DNA from: Brumimicrobium sp.
GTDB taxonomy: Bacteria; Bacteroidota; Bacteroidia; Flavobacteriales_D; Crocinitomicaceae
Assembly: GCA_023957385.1 (NCBI GenBank)
Contig: JAMLGZ010000002.1
Location: 186,001-250,000, forward strand
Length of the DNA stretch: 64,000 bases
Direction of reading: 5' to 3'
The translations under genes and the position numbers were made by a program. Shown here piece by piece: positions 35,584 to 45,160 of this stretch (its first letter is position 1; every line of letters begins with the position of its first letter). The notes below the pieces were generated by a model. The model ran no database searches, was not told the origin of the DNA, and was given only the letters and a program-made list of their open reading frames with translations.

Positions 35584-35643
35584 AGTAAGTTTTGGCTTGT
35601 ATGGATGAAATAAGGATAATTTACAAGCAGATCCCGAGCAACA

Positions 35644-35842
35644 TAGGTTATCAGGTGACAATTGTGAGGGATTACTATCGGTCGGATTTATCGCCTCCTG
35701 TCTGTCAACCCTCGGTACTCTTCGGCAAGCTCAGGATAGGCAATTTTCTTCTATCGTCGAAAATCACTCAATCTGACAGTTCATCCGGTTGTCAGTCCGA
35801 GTGATCTTTCGCAGAAAGATTGTGTCGAGGCCTAACAACCTA
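35644..35842. repeat. dispersed palindromic repeat, locus B
   Basis: Ends TAGGTTATCAGG (35644-35655) and CCTAACAACCTA (35831-35842) are inverted with two mismatches. Inside, 35709-35779 resembles 7016-7082 of locus A, and 35788-35839 folds into a long arm capped by ATCTTTC-GCA-GAAAGAT. It fills most of the 338-bp gap between divergent operons. There is no ORF worth calling; a 70-codon frame at 35592-35804 crosses it by chance. Confidence 0.75.
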
Positions 35843-35858
35843 ATCTATATTTATTTTA

Positions 35859-35880
35859 AATACATAACCTGTTATGTATT
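35859..35880. promoter_or_regulatory. perfect 22-bp palindrome, operator candidate
   Basis: AATACATAAC / GTTATGTATT are perfect 10-bp arms around CT. The site ends on the first base of the -7 box of the GH114-like gene, so a bound repressor would block RNA polymerase. The regulator is unknown and not adjacent. Confidence 0.6.
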
Positions 35881-35887
35881 ATATTTG
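35880..35887 (+). promoter_or_regulatory. -7 box TATATTTG of the GH114-like gene
   Basis: A perfect TAnnTTTG 22 nt before the ATG at 35910. It lies downstream of the in-frame ATG at 35874, so the shorter start is the right one. Confidence 0.65.
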
Positions 35888-35909
35888 CAATGAACAGATC
35901 TACTTTATA

Positions 35910-36851
35910 ATGAACAAATTAATCTACTTAATCATTTTATTATCCTTTTTTACAGCTTGCTCGAAAGAGAAGAAAACAAATAAGGCAGCCGAAAAAATGC
36001 AGGAATTTGTAATCAATATTTCTAAAGCTGCTAAGATGCATAATCCTCATTTTATTGTTATCCCTCAAAATGGAATAGAATTGTGTTATGGTCAGGCAGA
36101 TATTGCTAATGGAATGAATTTCCAATATACAAATGCTATTGATGGCGTAGGAATGGAAGAACTTCTTTACAAAGGTTACAAAGAAGCAATAGATGAACGA
36201 TTAGACATGACTCGTGATGTGTATAAGAACTATAAATCTATTTTAGTTTCTGATTACACAGAAACGGAAACGAACTACACCAACTCGGTTCAAATAAATG
36301 AAGCGGAAGGATTTATCTGTTATCCTCGAAGAGGAAATAATTACGACTATGCATACATACAACCCATTCCAAATGGAGAAAATGCAGATGATATAACAGC
36401 ACTTCACATGGCCAAAAACTATCTATATCTTATTAGTGATAATCAGTTTTCATCGAAGTCTGCCTTTTTAGATAGCATTAAGAATACAAACTATGATGTA
36501 GTAATTATTGATTTGTTTTTTAAAGGGAATCAACTCTCCTATGGAGATGTAGAATCCTTAAAAACCAAGAAGAACGGAGCGAAACGATTGGTAATCTCTT
36601 ATATGAATATTGGCTCAGCAGAGAAATACAGATATTATTGGAAAGATACTTGGAAAGTACATAAACCCGCTTGGCTAAAGAAAGAATACGATGGATATCC
36701 AGACGAGATATGGGTCGAATTTTGGAAATCAGCGTGGCAAGAAATCATATATAATAACTCAGATTCTTACCTTAAGAGAGTATTGAAATCTGGCTTTGAT
36801 GGTGTTTATTTAGATAATGTGGAAGCATATTACTTTCTTTATAATGAATAA
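35910..36851 (+). CDS. GH114 / MJ1477-TM1410-family lipoprotein, putative glycoside hydrolase
   Basis: From 35910 the protein has 313 residues and a lipobox FFTAC with Cys17. Family signs are NPHFIVIPQNG near residue 45, the DVVIIDLFFKG strand, RLVISYMNIGSAEKYRYYW and the C-terminal GFDGVYLDNVEAYYF, where Asp residues at strand ends fit a TIM-barrel hydrolase of the endo-alpha-1,4-polygalactosaminidase type. The substrate may be an alpha-linked galactosamine-containing exopolysaccharide; this is inferred from the family. It stands alone behind a 22-bp palindrome overlapping its promoter, suggesting specific regulation. Confidence 0.85.
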   Translation: MNKLIYLIILLSFFTACSKEKKTNKAAEKMQEFVINISKAAKMHNPHFIVIPQNGIELCYGQADIANGMNFQYTNAIDGVGMEELLYKGYKEAIDERLDMTRDVYKNYKSILVSDYTETETNYTNSVQINEAEGFICYPRRGNNYDYAYIQPIPNGENADDITALHMAKNYLYLISDNQFSSKSAFLDSIKNTNYDVVIIDLFFKGNQLSYGDVESLKTKKNGAKRLVISYMNIGSAEKYRYYWKDTWKVHKPAWLKKEYDGYPDEIWVEFWKSAWQEIIYNNSDSYLKRVLKSGFDGVYLDNVEAYYFLYNE

Positions 36852-36910
36852 TTTGTCGATGAAATTCATTCATTCGTAGAAGAAAATATATGTAAAATCC
36901 ATTAAAATAT

Positions 36911-36941
36911 TTTGCCGTTAAGATAAATAACACTAATTTTA
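36911..36941 (+). promoter_or_regulatory. promoter of the T9SS cargo operon
   Basis: TTTG at 36911-36914, a 19-nt spacer and TAATTTTA at 36934-36941 (one base off TAnnTTTG) lie about 75 bp before the ATG at 37016. Spacing is ideal for the Bacteroidota housekeeping promoter. Confidence 0.6.
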
Positions 36942-37015
36942 GCGCCGTAAATAAAATAAATGTTTGATTTTATAATCAAAGAGGAAATTAAAGATACTAA
37001 TATTTACTACGAAAT

Positions 37016-40000
37016 ATGAATTTTTTAAAATCAAGAAAACTAACCACTCGCCATATACTTATATGGTTGATGTTGGTATGTTTCCACCAAGTTACTACAG
37101 CGCAGATAGACACTATTTTTTGGTTCTCTGCCCCTGAAATTAGTGCATCTTTAGGAGATAACCCAATTTCTTTACGCATCTTGAGTTATGATAATCCCTC
37201 TACAGTTACTATTTCACAACCTGCAAATGGAAGTTTTACTCCTATTGTAATAAGTTTACCTGCACATAGTGTACAAAGTGTAGATTTAACTCCCTTTATA
37301 GCAAGCATTGAAAGTCCGTCTGCTAATACAATTGCTAATACAGGATTAAAAATTTCTGCCACAGAAAGAATTAGTGCTTATTATGAAGTAAATGCAGCAA
37401 ATAATAGAGAAATATTCTCTCTAAAAGGAAGTAAAGCACTTGGAATTGATTTTTATACTCCGTTCCAAAATTTCTGGAAAAGCGGTGCTACTACGCCTGC
37501 TTCTTTCTCTTCTGTAGATATTGTAGCTACTCAAAATAATACCACTGTGTTAATTACTCCCAAAACTGCTATTGTTGGTCATGCTGCCAACGTAACATAT
37601 AGCATTACATTAAATGCAGGTCAAACTTATAGCATACGCGAAACAAATATTACAAATCCTACTAAATTATCAGGATCTATTGTTTCGGCAAATAAACCAA
37701 TTGCAATTACTTTACATAGTGGAGCGCTTAATAATGCAGGATGTTTAAGCACCATGGGTGACCAAATCACCAATTCAAGTTATCTTGGGAAAAATCATAT
37801 AGTTCAAAGAGGAACTACAAAAAATGATAGAGTGTATGTGATGGCTATTGAGAATGGTACTACTATTACATTTACCAACTCAACTACATCTTCAACATTA
37901 ATTAATTGGGGAGAGACAAAAGAATATGTTCTTTCAACCGAGAATTTGAATTATATTCAAACAAACAAGCCTGTATATGTATGGCATGCTAAAGGCTTTG
38001 GCTGTAATGTGAGTGGAGCACAAGTTGCACCTTTGTATTGTGCTGGTGAATATTCAACATCATTTTCTAGAAATACAACTGACTCTATTGGAGTTATGTT
38101 AACTGTTCGAAATGGTTTTCAAAATGCATTTAAATTAAATGGGAATGCTTCTTTAATTCCTGCCTCTGCTTTTAATGTTGTTCCAGGAACTGCAAATGAG
38201 TTTGTTGCGGCAACTATTTATTTCTCTATAACTCAGGTTCCATTAAATAGTTATAATGAGGTAACAAATACAGGTGATATTTTCGGAATGGCTGTAACCA
38301 CTGGTGGTAGTGGTGCAGGTGGATCATATGCCTACTTATCTGAATTTGCTTCAATTCCTTTTGTAACCGCAGGCCCAGATGCTACAATTTGTGCAAACTC
38401 TACATTGAATCTCAATGGTATTGTAGGTGGAGGTTCTGTAACCGGAAAATGGTCTGGTACTGGTTTTGGAAGTTTCCAAAACCCAATGACAGATTTGAAT
38501 AACGTATATATTCCTAGTGATTTGGATACTTTGATAAGCCCAATTAGTCTGATTCTTACATCTACAGGGCCTTGTTCCGTTAGGAAAGACACCATCTTAT
38601 TAACGGTTCAGCCTGCTCCGCTTGTTAATGCTAGTGTAGATCAGATTGTATGTGTGAATAATTCAGAAGTTCAATTAAATGGTGCTGTGAGTGGTGGCGC
38701 TAGTACGGGTATTTGGACTACATCAGGTACAGGATCTTTTTTACCAAATGCTACAACTCTCAATGCGAAATATATCCCAACACCTGCTGATATCACGAAT
38801 GGTTCCGTAACTCTGAATTTAACTTCTACTAATGCAGGTATCTGTCAGAATGAATCAGATTTTATGACAATAACTTTCTCTTCTGGTCCTTCTGTAAATG
38901 CAGGGCCAGATACGTTATATGTTTGCTCTAATAATGCGGATGTTAATTTAGTGGGTAGTGTTTCTGGAAATACAACTACAGGTAAATGGTCAACTTCAGG
39001 AAATGGCATATTCTCCCCCGATAATTCAAACATGATGACCACTTATCAGTCAACAACAAACGATGTAAATCAAGGACAAGTATGGATATATTTGACTTCT
39101 ACAAATAATGGAACTTGTTTGAAAGTAGTGGATAGTCTGTTGGTTCAATATACTCCAGCTCCAGTTGTAGATGCTGGATTAAATATTACAGCTTGTTCGA
39201 ATACAAATGAAGTAAATTTGAATGGAACTGTTTCAGGTCCAACAACAACGGGTCAATGGTCTGGAGGATTAGGTACTTTTTCTCCTGATGACCAAAGTTT
39301 GAATGCTACATATTACCCTACTGCTGCTGAAATTAGTAATGGAACTATTACGCTGACTTTAACTACTACTAACAATGCGGGATGTAATTCAGTTTCTGAT
39401 ATTGTGAAAGTAGTATATGTTCAACCTCCTTTTGTCAATTTTAATTATACTGAAGAATGTGCTGGTGTTGCTAGTGTATTTACTGATTTTTCTTTGCCAA
39501 TAAATGGTACCTTAACAAATTGGAATTGGGATTTTGGAGATGGCGCAACAGCTACTACCAATAATGCAAATCATGCTTACAATACAAAAGGTACGTATAG
39601 TGTTACCTTAATTGCTACAAATAGTTATGGTTGTTCTGATACAGTTGTAAAAAATGTAAATGCTTTTGAATCTCCAGTTGCTGACTTTGATTATACGCTA
39701 ACTTGTACCGATAACGATTTCTTTGTAGCATTCACAGATCAATCAACTTATGATCAAAATCCAATCAATTTCTGGTTTTATGATTATGGAGGACAAGGTT
39801 CAGCAGCTGTTAAAGATCCGACCAAATATTTCTTTACGCCAGGAGATTATACTATTACACACATTGTAAGAAATATTCCAGGTTGTTCGGATACTATCCA
39901 AAAGACAATTACAATCCCGCATAAGCCTAAAGCTGGATTCTACTACAATACATCAAATGGACTAAATATTGGTGCAACATTTAACTTTATTGATACATCT

Positions 40001-40462
40001 TCTTATGCAGATTCTTGGTTCTGGACTTTTGGAGATGGAAAGACATCTACTTCTACTAATACAAGTAATGTATATATGGCAAACGGTACTTATACAGTGA
40101 CACAAGTTGTGTATAATACGTACGGATGTACAGATACGGTTAGTAAAGTATTGATTATAAATACAGCTAAAACTGAAGTGAGTGACTTGATTCCAAACGC
40201 CATTTCTCCTAATGGCGACGGAGAAAATGATGTATGGAAATTAGATTTCATTCAAACTTATTATCCAAACGCAACGGTGGACATCTTCAATCAATGGGGT
40301 CAATTATTATTTTCTTCAGTTGGATATAAGATTCCTTGGAATGGAACCTATCATGGTGAATTTGTGCCGGATGGGACCTATTTCTACATTATTAACTTGA
40401 ATGACGGTAAAGAAGACAGTCTATTCAAAGGCACTCTACTAGTATTAAAAAACGGTAACTAA
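37016..40462 (+). CDS. giant surface protein: IgGFc-binding-like, Ig-like and PKD modules, T9SS type B sorting domain
   Basis: This 1148-residue protein has a signal peptide ending near VTTAQ. Residues about 35-430 resemble the IgGFc-binding N-terminal domain common in Bacteroidota surface proteins (IVATQNNTTVLITPK, GDQITNSSYLGK). Then come about four modules of 85-90 residues, each opening with an AGPD-x-x-x-C pattern and containing a TTGxW step. PKD domains follow (NWDFGDG near 836, FWTFGDG near 1002). The end (from about 1059, PNAISPNGDGENDVW, to NGTYHGEFVPDGTYFY) is the CHU_C/type B sorting domain. Type B cargo depends on a PorP/SprF partner, and one follows 7 bp later. It is probably an adhesin. 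Confidence 0.92.
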   Translation: MNFLKSRKLTTRHILIWLMLVCFHQVTTAQIDTIFWFSAPEISASLGDNPISLRILSYDNPSTVTISQPANGSFTPIVISLPAHSVQSVDLTPFIASIESPSANTIANTGLKISATERISAYYEVNAANNREIFSLKGSKALGIDFYTPFQNFWKSGATTPASFSSVDIVATQNNTTVLITPKTAIVGHAANVTYSITLNAGQTYSIRETNITNPTKLSGSIVSANKPIAITLHSGALNNAGCLSTMGDQITNSSYLGKNHIVQRGTTKNDRVYVMAIENGTTITFTNSTTSSTLINWGETKEYVLSTENLNYIQTNKPVYVWHAKGFGCNVSGAQVAPLYCAGEYSTSFSRNTTDSIGVMLTVRNGFQNAFKLNGNASLIPASAFNVVPGTANEFVAATIYFSITQVPLNSYNEVTNTGDIFGMAVTTGGSGAGGSYAYLSEFASIPFVTAGPDATICANSTLNLNGIVGGGSVTGKWSGTGFGSFQNPMTDLNNVYIPSDLDTLISPISLILTSTGPCSVRKDTILLTVQPAPLVNASVDQIVCVNNSEVQLNGAVSGGASTGIWTTSGTGSFLPNATTLNAKYIPTPADITNGSVTLNLTSTNAGICQNESDFMTITFSSGPSVNAGPDTLYVCSNNADVNLVGSVSGNTTTGKWSTSGNGIFSPDNSNMMTTYQSTTNDVNQGQVWIYLTSTNNGTCLKVVDSLLVQYTPAPVVDAGLNITACSNTNEVNLNGTVSGPTTTGQWSGGLGTFSPDDQSLNATYYPTAAEISNGTITLTLTTTNNAGCNSVSDIVKVVYVQPPFVNFNYTEECAGVASVFTDFSLPINGTLTNWNWDFGDGATATTNNANHAYNTKGTYSVTLIATNSYGCSDTVVKNVNAFESPVADFDYTLTCTDNDFFVAFTDQSTYDQNPINFWFYDYGGQGSAAVKDPTKYFFTPGDYTITHIVRNIPGCSDTIQKTITIPHKPKAGFYYNTSNGLNIGATFNFIDTSSYADSWFWTFGDGKTSTSTNTSNVYMANGTYTVTQVVYNTYGCTDTVSKVLIINTAKTEVSDLIPNAISPNGDGENDVWKLDFIQTYYPNATVDIFNQWGQLLFSSVGYKIPWNGTYHGEFVPDGTYFYIINLNDGKEDSLFKGTLLVLKNGN

Positions 40463-40469
40463 TTAGTTT

Positions 40470-41432
40470 ATGAAAAACCTATTATATAGTACAACATTCA
40501 TTATTCTATTAGTAAGTGGGATAAGTTATGGTCAGCAACAAGGCGTCTATTCCAACTTCTTGATGAATAATTATTATTATAACCCTGCCATTGCAGGTAG
40601 TACTCCTAGTTCAGAGTTAAATTTAGGAGTTAGAAAGCAATGGGTTGGCTTTGAAGGATCTCCTTTTATCTTAAATGCCAGTTTCCAAGGTTCTATAAAA
40701 AATAGAGGAAAAATTGGATTGGGAGGTTCTATCCTTTCAGAAAATGTGGGAATTACAAATCGTTTAGGAATCTATATTAATTATGCCCAACATTTTAGAC
40801 TTTTTAAAGATGTAAAATTAGGCCTAGGAGTTCGTCCTGGATTTATGCAGTATAGTGCCAAATTATATAAAGCAATTTTAGCGGATGAGGATGATAAAAC
40901 TTTGACAGGTAACACCTACTCCGGAAGCGCTTTTGATGTAGATATGGGATTCAATGTGTATTCACCCAAATTTTTCTTCATGGCTTCTTTTAATAATATA
41001 TTGAGAGATGCTATTCGTTTCGCACCTTACAATTCAAACTTAACTATGCACATCAATGTGATTGCAGGATACAATATTAAATTCCCTAAAAAGAAGTTTG
41101 AATTACAACCAAGTTTGATGTTAAAGTATTCTAAACCTGTTCCTTTGCAATTATGTGCTATGTTAAAAGCTACATATAATGACATGGTATGGGTAGGACT
41201 CTTAATGAGAACCAATGATGCTGTAGGCATATCTGCTGGTGCAAAGATTAAAGATCAGCTTTGGATCTCATATTCTTATGATTATACTTTGGGAAGATTG
41301 ATTGGATACCAAACTGGTTCACATGAAATTGGATTATCCATTTTAATCAATAATAAGAAGAAATCTCTTTCTGAAAAAGATGAAGAGCTAAATAATAGTA
41401 TTATGGATTCTAATAAGAAAAATATTAAATAA
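40470..41432 (+). CDS. PorP/SprF family type IX secretion membrane protein
   Basis: A 320-residue outer-membrane barrel with a signal peptide (cleavage near SYG-Q) and the family opening YSNFLMNNYYYNPAIAGS, then RKQWVGFEGSP. The C-terminus carries a charged tail after the last strand (NKKKSLSEKDEELN). SprF-type proteins are needed for display of adjacent type B cargo such as SprB. The gene lies 7 bp after the first giant cargo gene and 14 bp before the second, so it most likely serves the first. Confidence 0.93.
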   Translation: MKNLLYSTTFIILLVSGISYGQQQGVYSNFLMNNYYYNPAIAGSTPSSELNLGVRKQWVGFEGSPFILNASFQGSIKNRGKIGLGGSILSENVGITNRLGIYINYAQHFRLFKDVKLGLGVRPGFMQYSAKLYKAILADEDDKTLTGNTYSGSAFDVDMGFNVYSPKFFFMASFNNILRDAIRFAPYNSNLTMHINVIAGYNIKFPKKKFELQPSLMLKYSKPVPLQLCAMLKATYNDMVWVGLLMRTNDAVGISAGAKIKDQLWISYSYDYTLGRLIGYQTGSHEIGLSILINNKKKSLSEKDEELNNSIMDSNKKNIK

Positions 41433-41446
41433 AAATTGACTTTGCT

Positions 41447-44400
41447 ATGAAACATATATTCATAATTTTATCGATATTATTTGTTCTAATAGGAACAAAG
41501 TCTGCAAATGCCCAGATTGATACGGTTTTCTGGTTTTCAGCTCCTTGGTTAACGCCAGATCATACCAATCAAAAACCGATGGCATTCCATATTTCTACGT
41601 TTAATAACCCAACTACTGTTCGTATAAAACAGCCAGCAGGAACTTACGATACCACTATCGTAATCCCTCCAAATACGCTCTTCTCAAAGTATGTTAGTTT
41701 TATGATTAATCAAGTAGAAACGAAACCTGCCAATACAGTGTTAAGCACAGGTTTTAGATTCACTTCTGATTATCCTATTACAGTGGTGTATGATATCATT
41801 ACAGCACCTACAACATATTATAATCCTGAAACATACTCATTGAAAGGACAGAATGGATTAGGAAAGGAATTCGTGTTACCATTCCAAACATTATGGCATA
41901 ATAGACCTTCCACTGCTGATAATAATGGAGATGGTGTTATTACTCAACCTTACCAGCAATTTTCAGTTGTTGCTTCAGAAGATAATACGACGGTTTATAT
42001 AACACCCAAAACGGATATTGTGGGGCACCCTGCTAACGTAACCTTTAGTGTTTTCCTACCTTTTAAAGGAAATACATGGACAGGTCAAAATATTTATCAA
42101 GAGGTTCAAAACCCAGGTCAAAATCTCGCTGGAACAATTGTAGTTTCTGATAAGCCGATATCTATAACAGTCTGTGAAGACTCAGTGCAACCTGCTGGAG
42201 GTTGTGCCGATGAATTAGGCGACCAGATTGTGCCGGTTGATGTTGTTGGAAATGAGTATATTGTAAACAGAGGCTTCTTAAATGCAGCAGTTCTTGAATC
42301 TTTCTTTGTAGTAGCAACTGAAAACTTTACATCTGTGACAATAAATGACGGAATAGTTACAAATGTGTTATTAAACAAAGGAGATACCTATCCGTATAAT
42401 ATACAACAACCACTGACGCATATTCAAACTGATAAGTCAGTGTATTTATACCACATGTCAGGATATGGATGTGAGTTAGGATCAGCGCTACTTCCACCTT
42501 TAAACTGTGCGGGTTCAGATCAAGTGAGTTTTGCTCGTGCAAATGGACAAAGTTTCCTTTTAAATATTCTTTGTAAAGGTGGTACGGAAGGTGCATTCCA
42601 ATTAAATGGGAATCCTGCTTTAATTCCTGCTAGCGCTTTCGCTCCTGTACCTGGAACAGGTGGGGCATGGATGGGAGCTCAGATTAGTTTTACAACTGCT
42701 CAAGTACCTGTAGGAACTGCAAATACTGTTACAAACTCTATGGATAATTTCGCATTAGGTGTTATTAATGGTGGACCTTCGACAGGTTGTTTGTATCACT
42801 ATTTATCTTCATTTTTACGACGTGTATATACAGACGCCGGAGAAGATACTACTTTGTGTTCCGGAATTAATTCTATCGATTTAATTGGATCTGTTAAAGG
42901 GGGAGTAACTACAGGTGAATGGTCTGTTTTAGATGGTTCTGGGACTATTGCTGATATCTCTAATCTTTCTACAACATATTCCCCAACAGTGAGTGACTTC
43001 GCTCAAGGTGAACTAACATTCGTTTTAACATCTACAGGAAACTGTACTCCTGTAACAGATACCATGAAAGTATTTTTTATACAACCACCAGAAGTTAGCA
43101 CTGGAGCAGATATGACTTATTGTAGAAATAATATTGGTGCCATCCCTGTTAGTGGAACACTTAACTTTGCGATAGGTTCTACATGGTATGGTGGAAATGG
43201 TGGATCTTTTGCAAACTCAGGAAATTTATCAACTACATATACTCCTTCACCAACAGATATTGCTCAAGATAGTATAGTTCTTTATCTAGAATCTCAGGGT
43301 AGTTTATATAATTGTCCAAATGATATCGACTCAGTTGTCATTCATTTTACCGATGAACCTTCCGTTTTTGCAGGAACTGATATTTATGTTTGTTCAAGTG
43401 TAAGTCAAGTATCTCTCAATGGTTTAGTGAGTGGTGGTGCTACAACAGGAGTATGGAGTACAGGAGGATCTGGATCCTTCTCTCCTTCAGAATTTAATTT
43501 ATCTACTGATTATATTATTACTGCAGCAGATACTACTTCGGGCCAAGTTAAGATATATCTGACTTCTACCAATAATGGAAATTGTATCGCAGCTATGGAT
43601 AGTATTGTAATTAATATTTATAGTAAACCAGTGGTTGAAATAACTTCCCAAGATTCTATTTGTTCTAACTTACCTATCTTAAATTTAGATGGTATAGTCT
43701 CTCTAGGATTTAATGCGGTATGGTCTGTAGATGGTTTAGGTACTATTGCAGATCCAAACTCTTTAAATACTTTTTATACATTAAATCCATTAGATGCTAA
43801 TAATGGATATATCACAGTATATCTTACTACTGATGCTACTGTTTGTCCGAGTGAAGTAGATTCTATTCAAGTGTACTTTATTGCCCCTCCAGTTGTAGAT
43901 GCTGGTTCAGATTTAGCAATCTGTCAGAATGAACCAGTTGCCTTAAATGGTTCTATTTCTGGTCCTAATTCGGGCGGGGTGTGGAATACGTTAGGAACAG
44001 GTAGTTTTGTTCCTGGTAATAATTTCTTAAATACATATTATTATCCATCTGCATTGGATGTAGCTAATGGAAGCGTAACACTTGTGTTATCTTCTTTGGG
44101 TGATTTTGGCTGTGCACCAGATAACGACAATATGGTGATAACTTTCAAACCTATCCCAGCGGCTGATTTTAGTAATAATACTGCTTGCGAGGGGAATAAT
44201 ACAAGCTTCCAAGATGCATCAACTACTTCTACAGGCTCTATCACGGGTTGGGCATGGGATTTTGGTGATGGAGGCAATTCTATTATAAATAATCCACAAC
44301 ATGTGTATCCCGGATATGGAGATTATACAGTTACCTTGGTTGCCACTGGCTCTAATGGTTGTACAGATACGGTACAAAGACAGATTTATGTAAATCCGGC

Positions 44401-45160
44401 ACCTGATGTAGCTTTTTCATATTCTACACCTTGTGTAAATATGCCGATTAAATTTACAGATAAATCTACAATTCCTGTAGGAAGTGTGGTTGCTTGGAAC
44501 TATAGCTTTGGAAATGGAGATAATAGCTCACAGCAGAACCCAACTTACACGTATTATTCTTCTGCTGATTATGGAGTAACTTTAACTGTGACTTCAGATG
44601 TGGGATGTACGGCTTCAACAACTTATTCTATTTTCGTTAATCCTGCACCAGATGCTGAATTTACAATGGACCCAAATCCTGCTATGGCGATGGAAAGTGT
44701 TGATTTTATTGATCAATCCGTAGGTACCGGTATTTCTGGTTGGTTGTGGAATTTTGGGGATGAACAAGGTGATAATACACAGCATCCTACACATGTTTAT
44801 ACAGATGGAGGCACATATAATGTATTCTTAGTAGTTACTGATGCAAACGGATGTGTAGATACAGCTTTCCATGAAATGGTTATTGGTTTGATGCCTAATC
44901 TTCCTTCCGGATTCTCACCGAATGGAGATGGTGAGAATGATGTGTTTATTATTAGAGGAGGCCCTTTCAATAATGTGATTTTCCAGGTATTTAATAACTG
45001 GGGAGAATTATTATTTGAGACACATGATTCCAAAGAGGGATGGGATGGAACTTATAAGGGTCAACCAGTACCTGTAGGAGTATATACCTGGGTAATGAAA
45101 GTGGAATTATTTGGAGGAAAAATGGTTAATAAATCTGGAGACGTTACTTTACTACGATGA
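41447..45160 (+). CDS. giant surface protein paralogue: IgGFc-binding-like, Ig-like and PKD modules, T9SS type B sorting domain
   Basis: The 1237-residue product has the same plan as the protein at 37016: signal peptide ending near SANAQ, the same IDTVFWFSAP opening, an IgGFc-binding-like domain to about residue 455, repeated modules of about 90 residues opening with AGxD-type patterns, three PKD domains (AWDFGDG about 936, NYSFGNG about 1018, LWNFGDE about 1099) and a type B sorting domain from about 1155 (FSPNGDGENDVF ... GWDGTYKGQPVPVGVYTW). The two are clearly paralogues. Its stop overlaps the next PorP/SprF gene by 4 bp, tying cargo and partner tightly. Confidence 0.92.
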   Translation: MKHIFIILSILFVLIGTKSANAQIDTVFWFSAPWLTPDHTNQKPMAFHISTFNNPTTVRIKQPAGTYDTTIVIPPNTLFSKYVSFMINQVETKPANTVLSTGFRFTSDYPITVVYDIITAPTTYYNPETYSLKGQNGLGKEFVLPFQTLWHNRPSTADNNGDGVITQPYQQFSVVASEDNTTVYITPKTDIVGHPANVTFSVFLPFKGNTWTGQNIYQEVQNPGQNLAGTIVVSDKPISITVCEDSVQPAGGCADELGDQIVPVDVVGNEYIVNRGFLNAAVLESFFVVATENFTSVTINDGIVTNVLLNKGDTYPYNIQQPLTHIQTDKSVYLYHMSGYGCELGSALLPPLNCAGSDQVSFARANGQSFLLNILCKGGTEGAFQLNGNPALIPASAFAPVPGTGGAWMGAQISFTTAQVPVGTANTVTNSMDNFALGVINGGPSTGCLYHYLSSFLRRVYTDAGEDTTLCSGINSIDLIGSVKGGVTTGEWSVLDGSGTIADISNLSTTYSPTVSDFAQGELTFVLTSTGNCTPVTDTMKVFFIQPPEVSTGADMTYCRNNIGAIPVSGTLNFAIGSTWYGGNGGSFANSGNLSTTYTPSPTDIAQDSIVLYLESQGSLYNCPNDIDSVVIHFTDEPSVFAGTDIYVCSSVSQVSLNGLVSGGATTGVWSTGGSGSFSPSEFNLSTDYIITAADTTSGQVKIYLTSTNNGNCIAAMDSIVINIYSKPVVEITSQDSICSNLPILNLDGIVSLGFNAVWSVDGLGTIADPNSLNTFYTLNPLDANNGYITVYLTTDATVCPSEVDSIQVYFIAPPVVDAGSDLAICQNEPVALNGSISGPNSGGVWNTLGTGSFVPGNNFLNTYYYPSALDVANGSVTLVLSSLGDFGCAPDNDNMVITFKPIPAADFSNNTACEGNNTSFQDASTTSTGSITGWAWDFGDGGNSIINNPQHVYPGYGDYTVTLVATGSNGCTDTVQRQIYVNPAPDVAFSYSTPCVNMPIKFTDKSTIPVGSVVAWNYSFGNGDNSSQQNPTYTYYSSADYGVTLTVTSDVGCTASTTYSIFVNPAPDAEFTMDPNPAMAMESVDFIDQSVGTGISGWLWNFGDEQGDNTQHPTHVYTDGGTYNVFLVVTDANGCVDTAFHEMVIGLMPNLPSGFSPNGDGENDVFIIRGGPFNNVIFQVFNNWGELLFETHDSKEGWDGTYKGQPVPVGVYTWVMKVELFGGKMVNKSGDVTLLR

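Noticed and set aside
35592..35804. 70-codon plus-strand frame
   Set aside because: It crosses the dispersed palindromic repeat and the start of the PPTase gene, and its product has no fold-like composition.
37016..45160. simple tandem duplication of a cargo/PorP cassette
   Set aside because: The two giant cargos are paralogues, but the two PorP/SprF partners are clearly different subtypes, so a plain recent duplication does not explain the order.
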